Part shown: positions 10,201 through 18,852 of the stretch, one piece after another
How positions within the stretch are numbered: position 1 is the stretch's first letter
Layout: the number at the start of each line of letters is the position of its first letter
From: OLB16 sp964422415
GTDB taxonomy: Bacteria > Hinthialibacterota > Hinthialibacteria > OLB16
Direction of reading: 5' to 3'
Length of the DNA: 64,000 nucleotides
NCBI GenBank assembly: GCA_964422415.1
Contig: CAYRBI010000006.1
Location: 23,888 to 87,887 of the forward strand
The notes under the pieces: generated by a model
Database searches by the model: none
The model's input: the letters and a program-made list of their open reading frames with translations, nothing else
What the model was told of the DNA's origin: nothing
Program-made: the position numbers and the translations under genes

Positions 10201-11126
10201 TCTGGATCGACAAAGGAGGGGATGGCGTTGATATTGCCGATCCCTGTCCAGTCACCTTGAACGCAGCTGTAGGACACAGTGGGCTTTCCCCCAGATATTT
10301 CATCGCCTCGATTATTTAGAATGCAGTTAATAATCTCAGGCTTCGAGTTTCCATCGCATGTAATCGCACAACCATCGTTATCCACAATGGTGCAATTCAC
10401 TACGGTTGGCGAGGCATCAATACAGGTAACTCCAGCCTGGTAATCATCTGATGTATTCCTGTAGATGAGACAGTTGCTGATAATTGTATTGGTATCATTT
10501 TCACATATGATGGCACTTGTGCCAGGAAAGAAGTAGTTGTTGTAGAATATGCACCGGTCAATAGTCAGTGATGACGAATGCCAGTTGTCAATTGATCCCA
10601 GACGATTATTTGTAAATGTGCAATTCCTGATAATCCCTCCGGTTGTATGCTCCGAGGAAATACCAAGGGCAAAGTATTTGGAAGTGCTTTTGATGACAAA
10701 TCCATCCATTGTACAATAGCTTCCCATGCCTGCTACATAATCCTCACTTCCCAGCAATACAGATTCCTCCGTTGTGGAAGCTCGATTCCATTGATTGCAG
10801 TCATAACCACCATACACATCAATATAAGGTCTCATGTATAAACCACTCGTCCAATAATGCGTGTAAGTTCCTGAAGCAATAAGCACCGCATATCTTTGAG
10901 TTGTACTGGCATCGCTGATTTGGCCGAGACCAAAATATGGGGTTTTCCACGGCGATGTTCTTGATCCATCTCCCGTCGTGTCAGAACCTGTGGTTACGCT
11001 GATATAACGGACTTGCTGGTACTGCGAGAGGTCGATTTCTTCACTCTGAACAGAGAGTGAAGGAAAAACAATGAGCAGGAAAGAGAAAGTAAGTAAAGCG
11101 GAAGGGATGTTAATTGGAATTCTCAT
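7224..11126 (-). CDS. secreted right-handed beta-helix protein, three modules
   Basis: A 1300-residue exported protein with a signal peptide (residues ~1-28, hydrophobic L-L-T-F-S-F-L-L-I-V-F). ATG 11126 is preceded by GGAGAAGATA. Module 1 opens with R-Y-I-S-V-T-T-G-S-D-T-T-G-D-G; modules 2 and 3 open with F-V-R-S and L-Y-V-N-S followed by G-G-D-G-x-S-W. The first two modules close with D-M-G-A-Y-E and the last with D-I-G-A-D-E-Y. Between them run many Cys/Asn-rich rungs of the S-x-x-x-N-C-x-(F/I)-x-x-N type, giving a long parallel beta-helix. Its body is only distantly related to its two neighbours, but its last ~70 residues and 3' flank are nearly identical at DNA level to those of the gene at 3383. 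It ends in P-T-S-V-V-D-W-F-S-Y. Surface location is inferred; function is unknown. Confidence 0.85.
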   Translation of the reverse strand: MRIPINIPSALLTFSFLLIVFPSLSVQSEEIDLSQYQQVRYISVTTGSDTTGDGSRTSPWKTPYFGLGQISDASTTQRYAVLIASGTYTHYWTSGLYMRPYIDVYGGYDCNQWNRASTTEESVLLGSEDYVAGMGSYCTMDGFVIKSTSKYFALGISSEHTTGGIIRNCTFTNNRLGSIDNWHSSSLTIDRCIFYNNYFFPGTSAIICENDTNTIISNCLIYRNTSDDYQAGVTCIDASPTVVNCTIVDNDGCAITCDGNSKPEIINCILNNRGDEISGGKPTVSYSCVQGDWTGIGNINAIPSFVDPDQDNYHLANGSPCINSASAAIAPPSDLAGIPRPLGSGADMGAYESPATYTQGTVSEYIPKHLFVRSDAPEGGDGQSWASAYNTITKALDQVYGEDELWVSGGTYHESVILEPSMTLFGGFAGTEANLSERNWSANPTIIDATGLKKSTVVGAEFARLNGVHITNSNTAYGAGIFCNGCSPSIDNCNIYHNYCEYARGAVYCNNASPAVTNCIIAHNTSEYNDGAAISGYYASPTFNHCTVYGNTGGTGYAIKFTGNSYPVITNSIVLNPGPDISASHIQISYSCLHGSWEGTGNIACPPQMVNPDEGDFHLLDGSPCIGRATNTIGLETDYEGNLRSLGSGPDMGAYEAPASYTQGSTTVTPQRLYVNSLATEGGDGSSWVKAFNSIQESVDASWPGDEIWVAEGTYNEAVFLEVSVSMYGGFSGVESGLSERHWKEHPTIIDATDLDSQVVDTSDGCILDGFTITGGVQSGVYCNDSSVRIANCIVTGNAVSGYTYAYGGGITGMAASLEVTDCTITNNTGNQGGGGLSCQNSTVKVSGCSIIGNSSLRSGGGLFCYNSVLTVMDCIITSNNIGSKSGYRGIIQSYGGGGICCGTSTIIIEGCNISDNFSRMRAGGFACYCSDVTMRDCTVQGNTNLLADGAGIYLDKSNGVIERISVINNAVTSTSYHGGGLYCSYSPLKISNCTFSGNTRDGVHIYRSAVEMDQCTFSANTVTSIHCLYTPGPTLDHCTISGTNGVSLYCEGCPAVVSDCTFTGNINTNTDEDFGTIYCKDSDSFSIKNSLITKNTAVYGGAFYIKWSEPTISGCNIIDNTATEQGGGLYLHIENPLLENCVLRGNTAKQGGGIYSYYGVLSMYNCTLFGNQAVGEDNPAGGIYCFRGKQNIYNSILWNDLPTEIVTYGSSGQIMKYCDVEGGITGPTNIDVDPLFVDATNGDFHLQGSSPCIGKGIGPELDSLVPLFDIDNDARSGKTCDIGADEYIGPTSVVDWFSY

Positions 11127-11269
11127 TATCTTCTCCTTTGGAGTGATATTATGTTGAGTAATCTCAACATTTATTGACCAACATTATAGTGTATGTCTGA
11201 ATAAAACGTCACTCAATTCATTGCTTCATGGCAGAGTCTGCTGCAAACTTTTCTCTTATACCGGCGGTT

Positions 11270-11321
11270 CCCCCCTCTCCCACTCAGTAATTGGACGCCG
11301 GGCAGCGTGGGAGATGGGGGG
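11270..11321. repeat. hairpin element, copy 3, diverged
   Basis: CCCCCTCTCCCAC pairs with GTGGGAGATGGGGG around a loop keeping TTGGACGCCGGGCAGC from the other copies. One mismatch in the right arm and a changed loop start show it is older than copies 1 and 2. It follows the third beta-helix gene. The 11127-11269 stretch above it, upstream of the second beta-helix gene, is A+T-rich and shows no other recognised feature. Confidence 0.55.
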
Positions 11322-11337
11322 GAGTGGATCTTTATTC

Positions 11338-14300
11338 TCAATAACTGAACCAGTCTACTACCGAGGTGGGACCATTGAATTCATCCGCACCGGTGTCGCA
11401 GGTAATCCCTTTGCGCTCATCTCCATCGATGTCGATGGTGGGGATGGTAGAAAGTGATGCCGGTCCGGTACCGGCGCCAATACAAGGACTGGCCGCCTGG
11501 AGGTGGTAATCACCATTTCCCACAAAGATCGGATCCACCGCAAGATTGTGCCCACCTACACCAGTCCAGCCATTCTCGAAATCGCAGTAGGATCCCTGAG
11601 GAACAGAAGTGGTCGCACCCTGAATTTCAATAGATGCGGGAGAGTTTGACCAGAAAATACAGTTTGTCAGCATCGCCGGTGATTCTTGAAAGAGGATGCT
11701 TTCCCAGGAGGCATCCGCGATATTTCCCGCGATTGTGCAGTTGGTGAGGACTGGCTTTGAGCTGGAGCTACTCATTACCGCTCCACGAAGAGCGGTATTC
11801 TCCGTGATGAAGCAATTTTCAAGAAGTGGTTGCGCGGAATAATCACACAGGATGCCGCCGCCATAGGAACTACAACTATTACCACTAATCGTCGACTGTT
11901 TGATGACCGGTGAGGCCAAGTAACAATAGATTCCGCCTCCATCCAACTCGGTGTGGTTTCCTGAGACGGTGCATCCCACCAGGTGCGGAGCTGACAACTG
12001 GTCACAATGGAGACCACCACCGCCCAAGGTGGTCCAGTTATCCGAAATGGTGCAGTTGATGAGCGTGGGCGAGGAATACGCGCACAAGACTCCGCCACAA
12101 TACTCGGTGGTGTTGCCGGTAATCACACAATTGCTGACCGTAGCGGATTTAACCTGGTCAAAGTAGAGGGCGCCCTCGTAGGAGGACAACGCGCCAGTAA
12201 TCGTGAGGTGATCGAGTATCATACCCTCGGCTGCGGTTACCGGACGATAGGGAGTATAGAGTGAGGCATCGATGGTGGAGGTGCCTCTACTCTCTGGAAG
12301 TGTCTCCTCGGTCCCCGCGAGGCCACCATAGACTGNNNNNNNNNNNNNNNNNNNNNNNNNNNNNNNNNNNNNNNNNNNNNNNNNNNNNNNNNNNNNNNNN
12401 NNNNNNNNNNNNNNNNNNNNNNNNNNNNNNNNNNNTGATATCCGTTGGGATATTCACAATAACCGTCCCAGAATCGATGCAAGGCGATCCCGCAGCAAGA
12501 TGCCAATCGCCCGTGCTAGCACCCACAAAGGCTGGATACACATTAATATTAGCGGTACCAGTCCAGCCACCCTGTACACAGCTGTAGTTGACCTGCGCGG
12601 TGCTGGAATCGAGACGGATTTCGGCACCTTTGTTCCACAGGATACTATCCAGGAGTGTGAGGGTGGAACCCGAGCAGTAGATTCCGGTGGCGGCATAGAG
12701 ACCAACTGAATTTCCGGCGATGGTACAATGGGTTAAACTGGATGTAGAACCATCATTGTAAAGGCCAGCGCCCGCGAGAAGTGCCGAATTGCCCGTCATG
12801 AGGCAGTTGATGAAAGACGTGGAGGAGTCCTCGCAAGCCAAGGCGCCACCCGCCGGCGCGGAGTTGTTCCGGAAAAAGCATTTCTCGAACACAACGGAGG
12901 ATTTCGTTAAATATCCTCCTCCACCGGCTTCTTCCGCTGAATTGTTCTCTATAGAACAATTAGCAACAGTCGCAGATGTAACTGACGAGTACGACAAACC
13001 TCCTCCCCTCGTGCTTTCGCCCCCAGTGATAGTGAAACCATCGAGTAGGGTATCTGATGCTCCTGTAAAAGCAGTTTTCCCTATCCCTGTTGCGTCAATG
13101 ACTGTCGTAAATAAATCGAGGTTTCTTTCGGAAAGGCTTGATTCAGTTCCAGCAAATCCTCCACATAACGTGCTACCCGCTGCAAGTTTTATGGATTCGT
13201 TGTATGTTCCTGATGCCACCCATATTTCGGCATTGCCAGCGGCCAAGGATACCGCCTCGGTGATGGTGGGAAGAGCCTGCTCCCAACTAAGTCCTGTACC
13301 ACCCGTGGAGGATTTCACGTTCACATAGTACCGGAGGGAATTGACAACCGGTCCACCCTCATATTCATCCGTACTCTCATAAGCACCCATGTCCACTTTA
13401 CCATCTGGACCAGGTCTTGGTCTTCCATCGAAATCCATTGAGGGAGCTGCGGTAACCATACCGGAATCGACGCAGGGAGATCCATTCTGGAGGTGAAAAT
13501 CGCCCGTATCGGGAGACACGAAAAGAGGATAAGAATTGATGTTGCCGTTTCCGTTGTATCCTCCCAGGATACATGAGTTACGGACCATGGGAGATTTGCT
13601 ACCTGAGACAAATATTTCAGCCCCTAGATCACGCATGATACTGTTAGTAATCGATAGAGAGGAATTAAGAGATCTGATTCCTCCGATATTACTGTCACTA
13701 TGATTTGCGGCAAATGTACAATTGAGGAGGGCCAATGTGGAGTTATTGCTATATACAGCCCCTCCAGCTCCACCACATAAATTATTGGCGAGGATACAGT
13801 TGGTTAGATCTATTGATTTTACCGCGTCACAGAATAACCCTCCACCTTTTGAAGATGGAGCTGAATTACCGCTGATGATGCACTGTTCAAACACTGGAGA
13901 ACCTTCGGAGCAATAGACACCTCCACCAGCGGATTGGGTACTATTCCCGGAGATAATACAGCCCTCCAGATAGGGAGAGGAGGATTCGCCCTCACGATAA
14001 AGAGAATTATCCGTTTCAGAATCCAAACCTCCACCACCTTCATTAGCGGTGTTTCCGGAGATTGTACAATCGAAAAAACGGGGCGAGGAAGATACGCAGA
14101 GGACACCACCCGCATAATCAGTGTTGTTCCCACTGATTTCACAATCAGTTACCGTGGCTGAAGCAACTGTGTAAAAGTAAAGAGCGCCATAACCGGAATT
14201 CAATGCGCCAGTGATCTTGAGATGATCGAGTTCAATCTCCTCCGCGCCGGTCACCGGAGGATCGGGAGACTCCAGTGAACCATCAATGGTTGTCAGGCCT

Positions 14301-16885
14301 CTGGCCGCTGTGAGTATTTCCTCGTTTCCAGCAAAGCCACCATAGATTTTCTCTCCCGGCTCCATCACGATGGAATCGTTGTAGGTCCCGGTTGTCACCC
14401 ATATTTCTGCATCTCCACAATTTAGCCACTGGGCCTCACTTATGTTTGGCAAAGCCTGACTCCAACTGAGACCATTCCCTCCAGAGGGATGGGCCGCATT
14501 GACATAGAGTCTTGATGGAGATGATCCTACCCCCGGTAGGAGATCATCAGCGGACTCATACGCCCCCATATCCACCTTACCATCAGCCCCAGGACGAGGA
14601 TTTCCATTGAAGTCTGTTGAGATTTTCGAATCCGTTAATCCCGAATCGATACAGGGTGATCCCTCGGAAAGGGTCCAGAGACCGGAACTGGGATTGGTAA
14701 ACTTTGGCGAATAATTGATGTTTCCCACTCCGGGCCAACCACCCTGGACACAACTATAGGTGACTTCAACAGTACCATCTTCGACTTCAAACTCCACACC
14801 CGGATTCCAGAGGATGGAATTCAGTATCGTATAAGTAGAATCATAATCATAAAAAGAAGTAGTCGCAATGCCCCGAGGTGTGTTTCCAACAATTGTGCAA
14901 TGAGTCAGTTGTGGTGTGGAATGATAGCAGCTTATGGCAGCCCCATATTCCTCAGCCCCATTATTTTTAATAATGCAATTTCTTATGATTGGCGAAGATC
15001 CCATGAAATACAATGCGCCCCCACTGCCCAAACAACTATTACTGGAAAACAGACACCTATCGAAGACTGGAGAGGATCCTCTCATATATACAGCGCCGCC
15101 ATCCAGAAGTGACGTATTATTAAGAAAAGTACAATCCAGTATGTAGGGGGAGGATTTCTCACAACAAAGACCACCGCCCCTGTATCTCAAATCCCTTTTT
15201 GCACTATTATTTACAATCAAACAATTAGAGATTGTCGCTGTTTCAATGGAGTCGTAGAAAATACCCTCACCAGTTTTACTCCCATTTCCCGTTATCGTAA
15301 AACCATCGATGATTGTATTTTCCGCTCCAATAACCGTATAGATCTTGTCACCATTGGCTCGAATCACTGAATGGTTTGCTCGAAGATTCCTTTCAGATAG
15401 TGTGGTTTCAGTACCAGCAAAACCACCATAAAGTGCTAAGTCCGAAAGAAAAATAATCGGGCCAAAGTATGTTCCAGATGCCACCCAAATCTCGGAATTA
15501 CTGGGTACCATATTTAGCGCATCCGTGAGTACCGGAAGAGCCTGCTCCCAGCTCAATCCATCACCACCCCCAGCTGCATTCGCATCCACAAAGATCCGAA
15601 TAGGGCTAGTCGGTTCGTCTCCTACAAAGGCATCGGGGCTTTCATAGGCTCCCATATCCACCTTTCCATCTGTTCCCGGCCGGGAATTTCCCTCTATATC
15701 CACTGCAGGAGCCAAAATTACCGAACCTGAATCGATACAGGGCGAACCAGCCCGCAGGTGGAAATCGGCTTCATCCGGGGATTGAAAAAGAGGATATGCA
15801 TCGATATTTCCTGAACCTTCATATCCTCCCTGAATGCAGGAATTTTGAACGATGGCGGTTGGTGGATTCTTTTTGGCATAGTAAATCTCTTCTCCCGGAT
15901 TACAGAAGATGCTGTTATAAATAGTAGGCGCATACCACCCCGCAAATGCAATTCCACCACCCTCGCCTTCACTACGATTCCCATATACAGTACAATTATG
16001 GAGAGTTAATTCAGAATTCCCGCAATAAAATGCTCCCCCCATGGTTGAAGATCTATTATTATATAGTAGACAATTTTTTAATGATGCAGAACCACTCCAA
16101 AGCCATATAGCGCCACCCCAAGTTTTCATAGCAATATTGTTGGTGATAGTAGAGCTACTGATATCCGCCATGGCATAGGAACCTTCTACCGTAATCCCCC
16201 CTCCACCAGTCGATGATATATTTCCATCAATAGTACATTTATCAATTGTCATATATCCCACAACGAGGGAAATGGCACCACCTATATGAGCATGGTTATC
16301 CAGGAAAGAACAATTACGGATATCAAGAGATGAGGTTTCGGCATAGAGACCTGAGGTTTCAATGTTGGATCCATTATCTCTGATGGTACAGTTGCTAATG
16401 ACGGCCGAATTGACCCCCTGAAAAAAGACAGCGCCATAAGAATTCGACCCACCAGTCACAAGCAAGCCATCAATAACAGTATCATTGGCCCCCTTGATCA
16501 CCATTCGTTCATTCTCACCATCAAGAGTGGTTTCATTGGAATTGATATCCCGTGTCCAGGTGGTAGGATCAAATCCGCCATAAAGGTGGATCCAGGATGT
16601 CAGTGTGACCACCTCGGTTGAATCACTCACATACCTCCCTGATGCCACCAGAATCGCCGCGACTGCCGTCTCATTGGCCACCGAGGCATCGGCGATGGCC
16701 CTTTGAATGCTTTGGTAGGGGCTGACCTGAGTACCCGCTCCAGTGATATCCGAACCCGTTGAGACAGAGACATATAGGACTTGCGAGTAGTCGGCGAGGT
16801 CGACTGACTCGGTGACTTGAGCAACGGCTGGCATGAACGTTGACAAGGAAAGGAATAGAAATAGGTAATAACGAAAACATGACAT
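11338..16885 (-). CDS. secreted right-handed beta-helix protein, five modules, with assembly gap
   Basis: One gene split by the N gap at 12336-12435. ATG 16885 (M-S-C-F-R-Y-Y) has GGAGG ten nt upstream, and a signal peptide spans residues ~1-23. Modules open at L-Y-V-S-V-S-T, R-I-F-V-D-A-N, R-L-Y-V-N-A-A, R-Y-Y-V-N-V-K and, beginning inside the gap, a fifth that resumes at Y-G-G-L-A-G. The first four modules close with D-M-G-A-Y-E or are cut by the gap just before that point. The two sides of the gap join in frame only if the missing length is a multiple of three. By alignment to the paralog at 3383 about 258 nt are missing, giving a full protein of about 1901 residues. It ends in P-T-S-V-V-D-W-F-S-Y. 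Surface location is inferred, with binding or lyase activity possible but unproven. Confidence 0.85.
12336..12435. other. assembly gap (100 N) inside a repeated module
   Basis: Exactly 100 N, which is a placeholder length. The gap falls where this gene and the one at 3383 are most alike in DNA, so assembly probably failed on the repeat. Codons are cut as A|NN on one side and N|CA on the other, which fits an AGN Ser codon and a GCA Ala codon, both present at the matching places in the paralog. Confidence 0.97.
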
Positions 16886-16889
16886 AAGG

Positions 16890-17020
16890 TGTTGACCTCC
16901 AAAAATAAAAAAAATATTAGAAAAAGCCCATTCCAGGACTGACAACTCCATGAAAGACAAACAGGAGTGTAGGCACGGCCATGCAAGAGTGTCCACGATT
17001 TATTTAGGGAATGTCAAAAG
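16890..17020 (-). promoter_or_regulatory. upstream region conserved with the first beta-helix gene
   Basis: Matches 7000-7130 in block order and spacing, as described there. It lies between this minus-strand gene and the divergent permease gene at 17096, so it should also border that gene's promoter. Confidence 0.4.
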
Positions 17021-17095
17021 TCGAATATCGCAAAACATCGGCTTCCATGCCCCCGTTACCTCGGTTACCATGGACTACGGTTACGTGGGTTCCGT

Positions 17096-17800
17096 ATGAT
17101 GATGACTCAGACCCCCTCGACACTCTTTGATCCCGGCCCGGGTGGGCTACGCCGCCAGGTGGTTTTGCCCTGGAAGCGGACCCTCGCAATGTGTCTGTCC
17201 AATGTTCGCAACCGGCTGGGACGCTCCGCGCTCACCTTCGCGGGCATTGTCATCGTGGTCGCCTTCTTCATGTCCTCGTTGACTTATCAGACCCTGCTGG
17301 CGGTGATGATGGAGCAGCAGGATGTGCACACTCAGGCGATTCTCGAACGCGCCGGCGTGGTGACCCATGATCCGGTGGCGATGAAGAACCAAGCCGACCG
17401 CCGCATGTGGTTATTAGGCCTTTCCGCCTTGCTGTGCTTGGCGGGGATTACCAATACGATGCTGATGAGTGTGACTGAAAGGTTCCGTGAGATTGGAACC
17501 TTGAAGTGTCTTGGCGCACTCGACCGGTTTGTGGTCAGACTTTTTCTGGTGGAAAGCTTCTTCATCGGATTTCTGGGGAGTCTGAGTGGGACCATCCTGG
17601 GGTTCCTCCTGGCGGTTCTTCAGGTGGCATCGGTACTCGAACTTTCGCTGGTTTCTCTTTCCACATATGGGGGAACCTTCGCCGCCTGCGCTCCCATCGC
17701 GGTGGGCGCGGGAACCCTGTTGACCGTGCTCGCGGCGGTATATCCAACCTATGTGGCGGCCAAGATGAAACCTGTGGATGCGATGAGGTCGGAACTATGA
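17096..17800 (+). CDS. FtsX-family ABC permease, compact form
   Basis: A 234-residue permease of the MacB/LolC (FtsX) type. It has an N-terminal L-S-N-V-R-N-R-L-G-R-S-A-L-T-F segment before TM1, as in MacB permeases, then TM1 (~44-66), TM2 (~104-124), TM3 (~145-175) and TM4 (~195-220), and the usual ending Y-P-T-Y-V-A-A-K-M-K-P-V-D-A-M-R-S-E-L. The I-x-N-T-M-L-M-S-V-T-E-R-F-R-E-I-G-T-L-K coupling segment is intact. Unlike typical MacB (about 400 residues), only about 40 residues separate TM1 and TM2, so the large periplasmic domain is missing. Three consecutive ATG codons open the gene and the ribosome site is weak. The stop overlaps the ATPase start. Confidence 0.8.
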   Translation: MMMTQTPSTLFDPGPGGLRRQVVLPWKRTLAMCLSNVRNRLGRSALTFAGIVIVVAFFMSSLTYQTLLAVMMEQQDVHTQAILERAGVVTHDPVAMKNQADRRMWLLGLSALLCLAGITNTMLMSVTERFREIGTLKCLGALDRFVVRLFLVESFFIGFLGSLSGTILGFLLAVLQVASVLELSLVSLSTYGGTFAACAPIAVGAGTLLTVLAAVYPTYVAAKMKPVDAMRSEL

Positions 17801-18543
17801 ACGAGACACCCAAACAGCGAATTGTGCACACCCAGGAGGTGACCAAGACCTACAGCATGGGTACTCAGGAGGTGCAAGCGCTGCGAGGTGTCAGCCTGAC
17901 CATCGAGGCTGGCGAGTACATCAGCATCATGGGGCCCAGTGGATCGGGTAAAAGCACCTTCTTCAACATGATCGGCGGGTTGGACAAACCAACCTCCGGG
18001 GAGGTGTACATCGACGAGGTGGACATCTCCAAACTTGGCACTTACGAGCTTGCCTGGCTGCGTTGCCGCAAGATCGGATATATCTTCCAGACCTTCAACC
18101 TGATCCCGGTCATGACCGCCATGGAGAATGTGACTCTGCCGATGACCTTCGCCGGGATGAGCTCCGATGAGGCCCGTGAGAAAGGAGCGTTCCTGCTGGA
18201 AAAAGTCGGCTTGGGTGGACGTCTTGAACACCGTCCCCCCGAAATGTCCGGTGGCCAGCAACAACGTGTCGCCATCGCCCGCGCCATGGCCAATGATCCC
18301 GCGATCATCCTGGCCGATGAGCCCACCGGGAACCTCGATCTCTCGACCGGTCATGAAATCATCGAGATCCTTCAGGATCTCAAGGAATCACGGGGAGTCA
18401 CCATCATCACCGCCACCCATGACATGAAGATGCTCGCGGCCAGTGACCGTGTGGTTTGGATCACGGATGGTAGGATCTCGCGCATCCAGTCACGTGATGA
18501 ACTCGACATCCAGGTGGGTTCCATTGATGGCCAGGAGAATTAA
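17797..18543 (+). CDS. ABC transporter ATP-binding protein, LolD/MacB type
   Basis: A 248-residue ATPase. Walker A G-P-S-G-S-G-K-S-T is at ~46-54, the Q-loop Q-T-F-N-L-I-P-V at ~97, signature M-S-G-G-Q-Q-Q-R-V at ~150, Walker B I-I-L-A-D-E-P-T-G-N-L-D, and the switch His in T-A-T-H-D. The Y-I-F-Q-x-F-N-L-I-P Q-loop and A-D-E-P-T-G-N-L-D are hallmarks of the LolD/MacB/FtsE class, which drives lipoprotein sorting, efflux or cell-wall tasks. The start is ATG 17797 inside the permease stop (ATGA), pointing to translational coupling; longer upstream reading in this frame is an overlap artefact. The two genes form a minimal transporter. Confidence 0.92.
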   Translation: MNETPKQRIVHTQEVTKTYSMGTQEVQALRGVSLTIEAGEYISIMGPSGSGKSTFFNMIGGLDKPTSGEVYIDEVDISKLGTYELAWLRCRKIGYIFQTFNLIPVMTAMENVTLPMTFAGMSSDEAREKGAFLLEKVGLGGRLEHRPPEMSGGQQQRVAIARAMANDPAIILADEPTGNLDLSTGHEIIEILQDLKESRGVTIITATHDMKMLAASDRVVWITDGRISRIQSRDELDIQVGSIDGQEN

Positions 18544-18599
18544 TATCACCTTTGCTTCGGCGGTCCGTTGAGATATAGGGTGGGTAGTGTGGTCTTCCA

Positions 18600-18692
18600 G
18601 GATTCCCGCTTACGCGGAGATGATGAAGTGGGCTAGTTCCGCGAGAATCGTCAATTCCATACCCATTATCATTCCCGTGCAAGCGGGAATTT
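18600..18692. repeat. degenerate ATTCCC-N8-GGGAAT-type inverted repeats
   Basis: Two inverted copies of a ~23-nt unit (ATTCCCGCTTACGCGG... and its opposite ending ...CGGGAAT), each an imperfect palindrome. They belong to the same family as the perfect pair at 61288-61363. The whole 18544-18852 gap holds only these and the next palindrome. Confidence 0.6.
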
Positions 18693-18730
18693 GTTCCTAG
18701 TGTTTTGTTGGGGTGCTGTAGCAACAGAAA

Positions 18731-18812
18731 CCTCACCCCTTAATCCCCTTTCCCACAGGGCGAGGGGACCTCTCCTTTCTCCCTGTGGGAGAAGGGGGCT
18801 GGGGGGATGAGG
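18731..18812. repeat. 82-bp imperfect palindrome
   Basis: CCTCACCCCTTAATCCCC... pairs with ...GGCTGGGGGGATGAGG and the centre with CCCACAGGG / CCCTGTGGG. Intergenic palindromes of this C/T-rich kind recur in many genomes as REP-like elements. It lies 40 nt before the CorA-like gene and could cap upstream transcripts. Confidence 0.6.
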
Positions 18813-18852
18813 TCTAAAACGAGTACTCTCACTGCGGGAAGGTTAGTCCTCC

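Noticed and set aside
12287..12335. Reading frame that runs through the N gap to a stop at 12287
   Set aside because: It depends on treating 100 N as real length. The frame after the gap has no similarity to the paralog, while the other frame gives V-Y-G-G-L-A-G as expected.
3383..16885. Regular spaced repeats that look like a CRISPR array or tandem DNA repeats
   Set aside because: The periodicity is in the codons of beta-helix rungs (G-G-G-(L/I)-Y-C and N-C-x-(I/F)), with drifting sequence and no constant repeat-spacer structure.
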